Of a stretch of DNA of 43,842 nucleotides, positions 16,652 through 24,535 are shown piece after piece. The stretch comes from Ornithinibacter sp. Lineage in GTDB: Bacteria; Actinomycetota; Actinomycetes; Actinomycetales; Dermatophilaceae. Below the pieces are notes generated by a model. It was not told the origin of the DNA and made no database searches. It saw nothing but the letters and a program-made list of their open reading frames with translations. Both the position numbers and the translations under genes were made by a program. Numbering within the stretch: position 1 is the first letter of the stretch; the number at the start of each line of letters is the position of its first letter. The stretch lies in assembly GCA_029266735.1 (NCBI GenBank), contig JAQSWG010000011.1, forward strand, positions 1 to 43,842, read 5' to 3'.

Positions 16652-17046
16652 AGCTCGAGGTCGCCCGCCACGGCGTGCAGCACCTGCGCCACCTTGTTGC
16701 CGTGCGCCTTGTCCGGGTAGTGCCCTCGGCGCAGCGACTCGGACACCGAGTCGAGCAGCTTGATGAGGTCCTCGACGATGACGACCATCTCGTCCGCGGG
16801 CTTGCGGTCGCGGACCCTCCGGTTGACGCTCACCGACGGGGCAGGGTCCAGGAGGCGCACGGAGAGGGCCTGGGCGCCGCGGCGTCCCTCCGCGATGCTG
16901 AACTCGATCCGCTGGCCGCCCTTGAGACCCGCGACGCCTTCCGGGAGAGCGCTCGCCGGGACGAAGACGTCTCCCTCGCCGGCGTCCCCGGACACGAAAC
17001 CGAAGCCCTTCTCGGAGTCGAAGAACTTCACCTTGCCAGTCGGCAC
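16648..17046 (-). CDS. Cold shock domain protein with C-terminal extension
   Basis: 132 residues from GTG at 17046 with AGAGG about eight bases upstream. Residues 1-68 are a cold shock domain: PTGKVKFFDSEKGFGFVSGDAGEGDVFVPASAL, containing the RNP1-like KGFGFV and an RNP2-like VFVPAS. Known members bind single-stranded RNA and DNA and melt RNA structure. Canonical CspA is about 67 residues; this one has about 60 more, mostly helical (DEMVVIVEDLIKLLDSVSESLRRGHYPDKAHGNKVAQVLHAVAGDLEL). A TAGCCT box lies near 17103-17108 on the minus strand, giving a leader of about 45 nt. It overlaps the DUF3027 gene. Confidence 0.9.
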   Translation of the reverse strand: MPTGKVKFFDSEKGFGFVSGDAGEGDVFVPASALPEGVAGLKGGQRIEFSIAEGRRGAQALSVRLLDPAPSVSVNRRVRDRKPADEMVVIVEDLIKLLDSVSESLRRGHYPDKAHGNKVAQVLHAVAGDLEL

Positions 17047-17238
17047 GGAACACCTCTTTGTCGCGATCGCCGGTCCACGCCCGGTGCGGGCGCCACCGAC
17101 AAGGCTAACCGCTCGCACGGGTGCGTGCTCCCGTGTTCTGGAGGGATGCCGGCCGCCGCCACGGTCCTCGTCGTGGGCGGCCGAGGCCCCCCAGGAAAGC
17201 GGTCGATCCTGTCGGTGGAGCGTGACACGGTGGACCGC

Positions 17239-18609
17239 ATGGCCGAGACCACCCAGGACCGGGCGGGGAGCGAGCGTGACCGCCAGGAGGACCCGGTCCA
17301 CGAGCTGACCCTCAGGGGGTTCTGGAACGCCCTCCCCCGGCCGGGCCGGTTGCTGCTGTCGACGACGGCCGTGTCGACCCTGGGGCGAGGCATGACGCTG
17401 CCCTTCACGATCATCTACGTGCACGAGGTGCGCGGCATCTCCCTCGACGTGGCCGGCCTGCTCATGGGCCTCATCGCCATGGTCGCCCTGCTCGTCACCG
17501 CCCCGGTCGGCGCACTCATCGACCGCCTCGGCGCCCGGGTCGTCGTCCTCTTCGGCAACGTCGCCCAGTTCCTCGGCGCCCTCGTCCTCGCGTTCGCGAC
17601 GAACGTCCCGGCGTTCGTCGTCGCGTTCGTCCTGCTCGGCCTCAGCTTCGGCGTGGCCTGGCCGGGCTACAACGCGCTGACGTCGACGATCGTGTCGGGG
17701 CGGCTGCGCACCCAGTTCTTCGGGATCAACTTCGCGCTCGTCAACCTGGGCATCGGGATAGGCGGCATCGTCAGCGGCTTCCTCACCGACGTCGACCGCC
17801 CCGGCACCTTCACGGCGATCTTCCTCGCCGACGCCGCCTGTGTCCTCGTCCCCATCACGCTTCTCCTCGGGCCGCTGCGGCACGTCGCCGGCCGGCCCGA
17901 GCGCACCTCCGAGGAGGACCCCCGCGCCACCGGCTACCTGGCGATCCTCCGCAAGCCCGCCGTCCTGTGGATCACCCTGCTGACCTTCCTCACCAGCTTC
18001 GTCGGCTACGGCCAGATGGAGGCCGGCTTTCCCGCCTTCGCCCGGCAGGTCAGCGAGGTGTCGACCCAGACCATCGGGCTTGCCTTCGCGGCCAACACGG
18101 CGGTCATCGTGGGGCTGCAGTTCTTCGTGCTCCGGGTCATCGACGGCCACCGCCGCACCCGGGTGTTCCTCGGGCTCGTCGTCATGTGGGCCGCTGCGTG
18201 GCTGCTGCTGGGCGCCACCGGGCTCGTGGCGGGCACCCTGCTCGCGGCCGTCGGCGTCGTGGTCTTCCACGTGATGTTCGGGCTCGGCGAGACGATGCTG
18301 CAGCCGACCGTCCCGGCAATCGTCAACGACCTCGCGCACGATCGTGAGCGCGGCCGATTCAACGCCGTCTCCGCGGGGGCGTTCCAGATGGGCGCCGTCG
18401 CGGCTCCCGTCGTCGCGGGCTGGATGCTCGACCGGCAGCTCGGAGGCACCTTCATCGGCATGCTGCTCGGCTGCCTCGGCGGCGTCGCGATCCTCGCCAT
18501 GGCCTTGGAGCGGCGGATCAGCCCGCGGGTCAACGGCCTGTTCGACGAGGAGCCTGACTCCCGCGCTGCGCCGACCCGGGCGACGGGAGCACCACCAGCC
18601 GCGACCTAG
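17239..18609 (+). CDS. MFS transporter (MdtH-like)
   Basis: 456 residues from ATG at 17239; the same frame is open further upstream but there it shadows the cold-shock gene. CACGGT seven bases before the ATG could be a weak leaderless -10; a GTG at 17230 is the alternative start. About 12 membrane helices; loop 2-3 reads GALIDRLGARVVVLFGN. Helix 1 (STTAVSTLGRGMTLPFTIIYVHEVRGIS) resembles MdtH-type drug exporters. A soluble Asp/Arg-rich tail of about 25 residues ends the protein. Its stop codon overlaps the stop of the convergent gene, so no separate terminator is present. The substrate is unknown. Confidence 0.85.
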   Translation: MAETTQDRAGSERDRQEDPVHELTLRGFWNALPRPGRLLLSTTAVSTLGRGMTLPFTIIYVHEVRGISLDVAGLLMGLIAMVALLVTAPVGALIDRLGARVVVLFGNVAQFLGALVLAFATNVPAFVVAFVLLGLSFGVAWPGYNALTSTIVSGRLRTQFFGINFALVNLGIGIGGIVSGFLTDVDRPGTFTAIFLADAACVLVPITLLLGPLRHVAGRPERTSEEDPRATGYLAILRKPAVLWITLLTFLTSFVGYGQMEAGFPAFARQVSEVSTQTIGLAFAANTAVIVGLQFFVLRVIDGHRRTRVFLGLVVMWAAAWLLLGATGLVAGTLLAAVGVVVFHVMFGLGETMLQPTVPAIVNDLAHDRERGRFNAVSAGAFQMGAVAAPVVAGWMLDRQLGGTFIGMLLGCLGGVAILAMALERRISPRVNGLFDEEPDSRAAPTRATGAPPAAT

Positions 18610-19346
18610 CCGAGGACGTCCAGTCTCGTGACGGTCATCCCGCTCTTGGCTGCGACCACACGCACCTGCGAGCCGACGGCGACGGGGACGTTGTTCGGCG
18701 TGTCGATGGCGCCGCCGAGGGAGTAGGTCGCCCGGAAGCCGTCCGCGCTCTCGACGGCGATCGACTGGCCGGCCGTGTAGGCCGTCACGACGCCGGTCTG
18801 GACCACCATGACCGTCGGCGTCCCGGTGACCCCGGTGGTGAACTCGCCGTGCAGGACCTCACCTGCGCCGGGCCCACCACGCCCGCGACCGAGGCCGAGA
18901 CCCGGTGCACCGAGGTCGTCCGGGCTGTTCCCTTGGCCGGGGTTCCCCATCCCGTTGCCGCCCGGCATCCCGTTGCCCTGCTTCTTGTCCTGCCCGCGAC
19001 CCATCCCCATGCCGTTCCCGGGGCCGCGACGGTCGTCCATCATGCCGACGCGCTCGCCCCGGTCCGGGCCGTCGTTGCCGGCGATCGCCGCGATGAGCCC
19101 GATCCCCGTGAGGAGCAGGAGGGTTCCCAGGATCGCGGCCACCACCAGTGCGGCACGGCCGCCACCGGTGGAGGTCGCCTCGCCCCACAGCCTCCGTGGG
19201 CCGCCGGCCGGGCCGGCCGCAGCCGTCGTGGCGGGGGCGACCTCCTGTGGCAGGACCGTCGTGGGGGTCGTCTCCTCCGGTGTCACCTGCGGGGGACGCT
19301 GGGGGTCCGGATCACCGGGGGGCGGGGCGGTCGGTCGATCGGTCAT
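18606..19346 (-). CDS. Membrane-anchored Met/Gly-rich protein with C-terminal beta domain
   Basis: 246 residues from ATG at 19346; CACCAT six bases upstream may be a weak leaderless -10. Residues 1-60 are Pro/Thr-rich and cytoplasmic; one membrane helix lies at about 66-88 (ALVVAAILGTLLLLTGIGLIAAIAG). Outside follows a flexible stretch of about 60 residues rich in Gly, Met, Asn and Asp (for example GPGNGMGMGRGQ and GNGMPGGNGMGNPGQGN), then a C-terminal beta-type domain (TPTVMVVQTGVVTAYTAGQSIAVES to VGSQVRVVAAKSGMTVTRLDVLG) that resembles DUF5666-like modules. The Met-rich extracytoplasmic segment could bind Cu(I), but this is speculation. I do not recognise the protein. Confidence 0.75.
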   Translation of the reverse strand: MTDRPTAPPPGDPDPQRPPQVTPEETTPTTVLPQEVAPATTAAAGPAGGPRRLWGEATSTGGGRAALVVAAILGTLLLLTGIGLIAAIAGNDGPDRGERVGMMDDRRGPGNGMGMGRGQDKKQGNGMPGGNGMGNPGQGNSPDDLGAPGLGLGRGRGGPGAGEVLHGEFTTGVTGTPTVMVVQTGVVTAYTAGQSIAVESADGFRATYSLGGAIDTPNNVPVAVGSQVRVVAAKSGMTVTRLDVLG

Positions 19347-19492
19347 GACGCCATGGTGGACCTCCCACCCTGCCGCGTCACCCCCTGGTGCTCGACTCAT
19401 ACCGAACTCACAGCCCCAGCCCGCCACGGAGCACAGCGCCACCGGGCGGGGTGACTGTCCGCCCCGCGGGGGAACTGCCGTCGCGGCCCCGG

Positions 19493-20431
19493 TCAGTCGG
19501 CGGAGAGCGCCCGGACCACGCGTGAGGGGGACGGGCGGCCGAGGTGTCCGGCCATCCACGTGCTCGTCGCAACGAGGGCATCGAGGTCGATCCCCGTGTC
19601 GAGGCCCGCGCCCTGAAGCGCCCACACGAGGTCCTCGGTGGCGAGGTTGCCGGTGGCCGACTTGGCGAAGGGGCAGCCACCCAGTCCACCCGTGGAGGCA
19701 TCCACCACCGTGACGCCGTCCTGCAGGGCCGCCATGGTGTTGGAGAGGGCCTGGCCGTAGGTGTCGTGGAAGTGGACCCCCACGCGGTCGACCCCGATGC
19801 CCGCCGCGTCCAGACCCGCCAGGAGGTGGTGGACGTGGCCGGTGGTCCCCACCCCGATGGTGTCGCCGAGGGACAGCTGGTCACAGCCGAGGTCCATCAG
19901 GCGTCGGCAGACGTCGACGACCTGACCCGTGGGTACCGGTCCCTCCCACGGGTCGCCGAAGCACATGGAGACGTAGCCCCGGACCCAGAGCCCCTCCGCC
20001 CGGGAGCGCTCCACCACCGGACGGAACATCGCCACCGACTCGTCGATGGTGCGGTTGAGGTTGCGCCGGGCGAAGCTCTCGGTTGCACTGCCGAAGATCG
20101 CCACGGCGCCGACGCCGGCCTCGAGGGCACGGTCCAGACCACGCTCGTTGGGCACGAGGACTGGTCGCGCGGGTCCACGCCCGTCATCCCCGAGGAGCTC
20201 GAGCACCTCGGCCGCGTCGGCGAGCTGGGGGACCCACCTGGGGTCGACGAACGACGTCGTCTCGACGGTCGCCAGCCCGGCCGCCGCCAGGCGGCGGACG
20301 AACTCGACCTTGACCGCGGTCGGCACGATGGTGGCCTCGTTCTGCAGCCCGTCCCGCGGCCCCACCTCGTAGACGGTCACGGACTCCGGCAGCGTCTCGT
20401 CCGGCTCGACCTGAGGCAGCGGAAGTCTCAC
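19493..20431 (-). CDS. mvaB: Hydroxymethylglutaryl-CoA lyase
   Basis: 312 residues from GTG at 20431, with AGGA seven bases upstream; the longer open frame is a shadow of the DUF4190 gene. Cleaves HMG-CoA into acetoacetate and acetyl-CoA, the last step of leucine breakdown. The DRE-TIM TIM-barrel signature is clear: EVGPRDGLQNE with catalytic Arg26, the metal ligands His220 and His222 in VGVHFHDTYGQAL, and the catalytic Cys253 in STGGLGGCPFAKSATGN. Length is normal. No other leucine-degradation genes are next to it. Confidence 0.92.
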   Translation of the reverse strand: MRLPLPQVEPDETLPESVTVYEVGPRDGLQNEATIVPTAVKVEFVRRLAAAGLATVETTSFVDPRWVPQLADAAEVLELLGDDGRGPARPVLVPNERGLDRALEAGVGAVAIFGSATESFARRNLNRTIDESVAMFRPVVERSRAEGLWVRGYVSMCFGDPWEGPVPTGQVVDVCRRLMDLGCDQLSLGDTIGVGTTGHVHHLLAGLDAAGIGVDRVGVHFHDTYGQALSNTMAALQDGVTVVDASTGGLGGCPFAKSATGNLATEDLVWALQGAGLDTGIDLDALVATSTWMAGHLGRPSPSRVVRALSAD

Positions 20432-20547
20432 CTGCCGATCCTGACACGCGAGCCCACCGGCGGCGAGCGCCGCGCTCCCTGCGCGACCGCTACCCTCGTC
20501 CGCGGCGGGCCTCTCGGCGCGTCGCCTCGAGACGAAGGACGGCGGGC

Positions 20548-21264
20548 ATGAGCGGGAGCACCGACCCGGACGGCACCGACCCCCAGCGGACCGACCCGGA
20601 CGGCACCGAACCGGACGGCATCCTCCCCGAACGCACTGACCCGGAGCACACCGAGGGGGACCGCACCGACCCGGACCGCACCGACCCGGACCGCACCGAC
20701 CCCGCGAGCACCGCGTGGGACCCGCCCCCTTCACCTGACTACGTCCCGCCCGTGGCGGGACCGCCCGTGCCGTACGGCCTGTTCCCGGGATATGGGCAGC
20801 CCCAGCTTCCGGGGCCCCCTCCCGTGGGCGGGCCGCCCCCGCCGTACGGCGTGTTCCCCGGATACGGGCAGCCGCTGCCGCCCGGCCCGCCACCCGCCTA
20901 CGGCCAGCCGCCGGCATACGGCCAGCCGCCGGCATACGGCCAGCCCCCCTACGCTGCCGGCCCGTATGCCGCACCGGGTGCCTTCGAGGCACCGAAGCAG
21001 AACGTGAGCGCCATCGCACTCACCATCACGGCCGGCGTCCTCAGCGTCCTGTGCTGCAGCCTGCTCACCCTGCCCGCGCTGATCCTCGGCATCGTCGGTC
21101 TCAGCAAGCAGTCGACCGACCCGGAAGGGTCCGCCCGGATGACCCGCTACGGCTGGATCGCCTTCGGGGTCGGCCTCCTCGTCAGCATCCTCGCGATCAT
21201 CGGCTTCTTCGCCCTCGGAGCGGGCGGCTACTTCGACGATCCCGGCCCCTACGACGGCGACTGA
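20548..21264 (+). CDS. DUF4190 membrane protein with repetitive N-terminus
   Basis: 238 residues from ATG at 20548 with AAGGA about nine bases upstream. Residues 1-55 are tandem TDPDRT-type repeats, 60-145 are Pro/Tyr/Gln-rich repeats (AYGQPP three times, GLFPGYGQP and GVFPGYGQP), and 150-225 form the DUF4190 domain with two membrane helices (SAIALTITAGVLSVLCCSLLTLPALILGIVGLSKQS and WIAFGVGLLVSILAIIGFFAL) joined by a short conserved loop. Actinobacterial DUF4190 proteins are common and of unknown function. The acidic and proline repeats probably stay cytoplasmic and disordered. Confidence 0.8.
   Translation: MSGSTDPDGTDPQRTDPDGTEPDGILPERTDPEHTEGDRTDPDRTDPDRTDPASTAWDPPPSPDYVPPVAGPPVPYGLFPGYGQPQLPGPPPVGGPPPPYGVFPGYGQPLPPGPPPAYGQPPAYGQPPAYGQPPYAAGPYAAPGAFEAPKQNVSAIALTITAGVLSVLCCSLLTLPALILGIVGLSKQSTDPEGSARMTRYGWIAFGVGLLVSILAIIGFFALGAGGYFDDPGPYDGD
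20564..20703 (+). repeat. Degenerate 15-bp tandem repeats coding TDPDx
   Basis: Imperfect copies of GACCGCACCGACCCG run in frame through the 5' end of the DUF4190 gene; the last three are almost identical. Because 15 is a multiple of three, copy-number change would keep the frame. A second in-frame repeat (GCATACGGCCAGCCGCCG) follows near 20910-20945. Confidence 0.7.
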
Positions 21265-21281
21265 CCGACTGACCGACTGAC
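21258..21281 (+). repeat. Three 8-bp direct repeats over the DUF4190 stop codon
   Basis: CGACTGAC occurs three times without gaps; the first copy includes the TGA stop of the DUF4190 gene. Slippage here would leave the stop intact, since each copy carries it. Confidence 0.7.
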
Positions 21282-21299
21282 CGCAGGGCACCGACCAGA

Positions 21300-21333
21300 T
21301 AGCCTCCGGAGTGTTCGGTCCACCTCCGGAGGC
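21300..21333 (+). promoter_or_regulatory. Promoter and possible Shine-Dalgarno hairpin of the receiver-flavoprotein gene
   Basis: TAGCCT at 21300-21305 is a likely -10. GCCTCCGGA (21302-21310) is also the exact complement of TCCGGAGGC (21325-21333), which contains the GGAGG ribosome site seven bases before ATG 21340. If transcription starts from this -10, near 21312, the left arm is not in the RNA; if it starts further upstream, the hairpin would hide the ribosome site. Confidence 0.45.
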
Positions 21334-21339
21334 GACTGC

Positions 21340-22983
21340 ATGGCCAAGCCCACGATCCTCACGGTCGACGACGACCCACAGGTGGCCGCGGCGATCGCTC
21401 GGGACCTGCGGGCCCGCTACGGCGCCGAGCACCGGGTGGTCCGGGCGTCGTCCGGGGGCGAGGCGCTGTCCGTCCTCGCCGAGCTCGCCCTGCGCGGCCG
21501 CCCCGTGGCGCTCATCATCAGCGACCAGCGGATGCCGGTCATGACGGGCATCGAGATGCTCGGGCAGGTGCGTCCCTCCGCCCCGACGGCGAAGCTCCTC
21601 CTCCTCACGGCATACGCCGACACCGACGTCGCGATCCGGGCGATCAACACGATCGGCCTCGACCACTACCTCCTCAAGCCGTGGGACCCCCCGGAGGAGC
21701 GGCTCTACCCCGTCATCGACGATCTGCTCGAGGACTGGGCGAGGGAGAACCCCAACCGGGAGTCCGAGGTCAGGGTCGTGGGCCACCGGTGGTCCGAGCG
21801 CAGCCACGAGGTGAAGACCTTCCTCGCGCGCAACCACGTGCCGTATCGCTGGTTCGACATCGAGAAGGACGAAGAGGGGCAACGGCTCCTCGCGCTCGCC
21901 GGCGCGACTCCCGATGACCTGCCGCTCGTGCTCGTGCCGGACGCGGAGGCGCTGCGGTCCCCCGGGTCACGGGTCCTGGCGACCGCCCTCGGCCTGCGCA
22001 CGACGGCCACCCAGCCCCTCTACGACCTCTGCATCGTCGGAGGCGGCCCAGCCGGACTCGCGGCCGCGGTGTACGGCGCGTCCGAGGGCCTCTCGACCGT
22101 CATCGTGGAACGGGAGGCGCCGGGCGGTCAGGCAGGCACCAGCGCGTCGATCGAGAACTACCTGGGGTTCCCGAAGGGGCTCTCCGGCGCCGACCTCACG
22201 ATGCGCGCGGTGGCTCAGGTCTCGCGCTTCGGGGTCGAGATGGTGCTGGCCCGCGACGTCGTGGGCATCGAGACCCGCGGACCCGTGCACGCCGTGATCC
22301 TCGACGACGGTGAGATCGAGTCCCGCGCCGTCATCGTGGCGACCGGCGTGTCGTACCGCAAGCTCGACTCACCGGGTGTCGCGGACCTCACCGGGCGGGG
22401 GGTCTACTACGGCGCCACGGCGAGTGAGGCGACCCAGGTGGCCGGGGACGTCGTGCACGTCGTGGGAGCAGCGAACTCCGCCGGGCAGGCCGCGCTCCAG
22501 CTTGCCCGGTATGCCGAACGGGTCGTCATGGTCGTGCGCGGCCCGTCGTTGGCGGCCTCGATGTCGTCCTACCTCGTGGAACGGATCGGAGCCACCTCGA
22601 ACATCGAGGTCCGGTTCAACTCCGAGGTGTGCGCGGCCACCGGAGAGGGGCACCTCGAGCGTCTCACCCTGCGCGACCGGCGGGACGGCGCGACCGAGGA
22701 CGTGACGACCGGCTGGCTGTTCGTGTTCATCGGCGCCCAGCCCCGCACCGACTGGCTCGGGTCCACGGTGGCGCGCGACGAGCACGGGTTCGTCCTCACC
22801 GGGACCGCGCTCGGCGACGGATGGGTCCTCCCGGACCGGCAGCCGTTCCCGCTCGAGACCAGCGTCCCGGGCGTCTTCGCCGCCGGCGACGTGCGGCTCG
22901 ACTCGATGAAGCGCGTTGCGTCCGCGGTCGGCGAGGGTGCGATGGCCGTCTCCTTCGTCCACAGCTACCTGGCGACCACCTGA
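21340..22983 (+). CDS. Receiver / thioredoxin-fold / thioredoxin-reductase-like flavoprotein fusion
   Basis: 547 residues with GGAGG seven bases before ATG. Residues 1-130 are a response-regulator receiver: acidic VDDD, phospho-acceptor Asp62 in ISDQRMP and Lys113 in LLKPW. Residues 143-222 look like a glutaredoxin/thioredoxin fold (HEVKTFLARNHVPYRWFDIEKDEEG), but the place of a CxxC holds SERS (152-155). Residues 226-547 are a thioredoxin-reductase-like FAD/NAD(P) protein: GGGPAGLAAA (FAD), VVGAANSAGQAALQLA (NADPH), FAAGDVR (C-terminal FAD site). The usual CxxC of thioredoxin reductase (YCATCD) is replaced by YYGATASEA, so normal disulfide reduction is unlikely. The stop overlaps the start of the next kinase gene (TGATG), making a tightly coupled pair. 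Databases name such fusions thioredoxin-disulfide reductase; that name does not fit these residues. Confidence 0.88.
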   Translation: MAKPTILTVDDDPQVAAAIARDLRARYGAEHRVVRASSGGEALSVLAELALRGRPVALIISDQRMPVMTGIEMLGQVRPSAPTAKLLLLTAYADTDVAIRAINTIGLDHYLLKPWDPPEERLYPVIDDLLEDWARENPNRESEVRVVGHRWSERSHEVKTFLARNHVPYRWFDIEKDEEGQRLLALAGATPDDLPLVLVPDAEALRSPGSRVLATALGLRTTATQPLYDLCIVGGGPAGLAAAVYGASEGLSTVIVEREAPGGQAGTSASIENYLGFPKGLSGADLTMRAVAQVSRFGVEMVLARDVVGIETRGPVHAVILDDGEIESRAVIVATGVSYRKLDSPGVADLTGRGVYYGATASEATQVAGDVVHVVGAANSAGQAALQLARYAERVVMVVRGPSLAASMSSYLVERIGATSNIEVRFNSEVCAATGEGHLERLTLRDRRDGATEDVTTGWLFVFIGAQPRTDWLGSTVARDEHGFVLTGTALGDGWVLPDRQPFPLETSVPGVFAAGDVRLDSMKRVASAVGEGAMAVSFVHSYLATT

Positions 22984-24485
22984 TGACGCTCTTCGAGGAG
23001 GTGCGCGCGCTCGAGCTGTTCGACGGCCTCGGGGACCAGCAGCTCTCCTCCATGATCGACGCGTCCGAAGAGGTGACCTTCGGCGGTGGTGACCTCCTGT
23101 GGACCGAGGGCGCACCCGCGGAGTCGTGGTGGGTGCTCCTCGAGGGCCGCATCCTGCTCACCCGGCAGATGCGCCTGGAGCACATGGCCGTCGGGTCCTT
23201 CGACACGCCGGGCCGCTGGGCCGGTGGTTTCGTCGCCTGGGACCGCAGCGGCGTCTACCTCGCGACCGGCCGGGCCGCGGGTCCGGGGCGGGTGCTGCGG
23301 GTCCCGGCGTCGGCTCTCGGCGACCTCCTCGCCGAGGTGCCGCTCGTGCGGCACTTCATCCAAGGGCTCTTCACCTCCGCCCGCAGCATCGAGGCGAGTG
23401 TGCGGTCGCACGAGGCGCTGGTGACCCTCGGCACCCTGTCGGCCGGTCTGGCGCACGAGCTCAACAACCCGGCCGCCGCGGCCACCCGGGCGGTCGACGG
23501 CCTCGAGGCGACCCTGTTGTACGTCACCAGGTCCCTGCGCGCCCTCGCCGCGCACGGCATCACAGCCGAGGCGTACGAGAGCCTCGACGCGCTTCGGCTC
23601 GAAGCCGTCCCGCAGCCCGTGGTCTCCGATGCGCTGGCCGTCGCGGAACGGGAGGAGGCACTCTCCGACTGGCTGTCCGACCATGGCGTCGAGCGCGACT
23701 GGCTCTTCGCGCCGACCCTGGCCTCGGCGTCATTCGAGACCGAGTGGTGCGAGCGGGTGCTCGCGGCTGTCGGACCGGAGGCGCTCCAGTCGGCGATCGA
23801 GTGGGTCACCGCGACCGTCGGCGCGGTCGCCCTCCTCGGCGAGGTCAGGGAGTCCACGCGCCGGGTCTCCACGCTCGTGGCTGCGGTGAAGTCGTACTCG
23901 CAGATGGACCGGGCAGCGCGGCAGCGCATCGACGTCGTCGAGGGCATCGAGAGCACGCTGACGATGCTCGGCCACAAGCTGCGGGTCGGGGACATCACGA
24001 TCGAGCGGGAGTACGACGACGACCTTCCGAGGCTCGATGCCTTTGCGGGTGAGCTCAACCAGGTGTGGACCAACCTCATCGACAACGCGCTCGACGCGAT
24101 GGACGGCCATGGCGTCCTGCGGGTCAGCACGCACCGCGCCGAGGAGGGGGTCGTCGTGGAGGTCGCCGACACGGGCCCGGGAATGCCGCCCGAGGTCGCC
24201 GACCAGGCCTTCGAGGCCTTCTTCACGACCAAGGAGGTCGGTCGGGGCACGGGCCTCGGTCTTGACATCGCCCGGCGCATCGTCGTCGAGCGGCACGGCG
24301 GATCGATCGAGATCGACTCCGAGCCCGGGCGCACGGTGCTTCGCGTGCTCCTGCCCACCGACTCCCCCACGGACCCCGAGGCATCCCCCTCGGCCGTGCT
24401 GGCCTCGGACCTCGACTCCGCTTTCGACTCCGACGCGGACTTCGAGGCCAAGGTGCGAACCGGTGGGGATCGCGCCTCCACCTGA
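22983..24485 (+). CDS. Histidine kinase with N-terminal cNMP-binding-type domain
   Basis: 500 residues from ATG at 22983, overlapping the previous stop as TGATG. Residues about 6-130 have the Crp-like cyclic-nucleotide-binding barrel order (LFDGLGDQQLSSMIDASEEVTFGGGDLLWTEG, then VLLEGRILLTRQ), though the phosphate-binding RxA motif is not evident. The H-box is LGTLSAGLAHELNNPAAA with His158 as predicted phosphorylation site. A long insert precedes the ATPase domain, which has the N-box ELNQVWTNLIDNALDAM, G1 DTGPGMP, the F-box FFTTKEVGRGTGLGLDIARR and a following G-loop. No membrane segment: a cytosolic sensor. The likely partner is the receiver of the overlapping flavoprotein, so the output of this two-component system may be an enzyme, not a promoter. 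Confidence 0.87.
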   Translation: MTLFEEVRALELFDGLGDQQLSSMIDASEEVTFGGGDLLWTEGAPAESWWVLLEGRILLTRQMRLEHMAVGSFDTPGRWAGGFVAWDRSGVYLATGRAAGPGRVLRVPASALGDLLAEVPLVRHFIQGLFTSARSIEASVRSHEALVTLGTLSAGLAHELNNPAAAATRAVDGLEATLLYVTRSLRALAAHGITAEAYESLDALRLEAVPQPVVSDALAVAEREEALSDWLSDHGVERDWLFAPTLASASFETEWCERVLAAVGPEALQSAIEWVTATVGAVALLGEVRESTRRVSTLVAAVKSYSQMDRAARQRIDVVEGIESTLTMLGHKLRVGDITIEREYDDDLPRLDAFAGELNQVWTNLIDNALDAMDGHGVLRVSTHRAEEGVVVEVADTGPGMPPEVADQAFEAFFTTKEVGRGTGLGLDIARRIVVERHGGSIEIDSEPGRTVLRVLLPTDSPTDPEASPSAVLASDLDSAFDSDADFEAKVRTGGDRAST

Positions 24486-24535
24486 CTCAGCAGACGTCCA
24501 GACAACTCACAGGATCGGGCGCCACACTGAGGACC

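Noticed and set aside
20564..20703. Repeat array considered as CRISPR
   Set aside because: Units are 15 bp, contiguous, without spacers, in frame with a protein, and no cas genes are present.
21340..22983. Annotation as an active thioredoxin-disulfide reductase
   Set aside because: No CxxC is present in either the thioredoxin-like or the reductase-like part.
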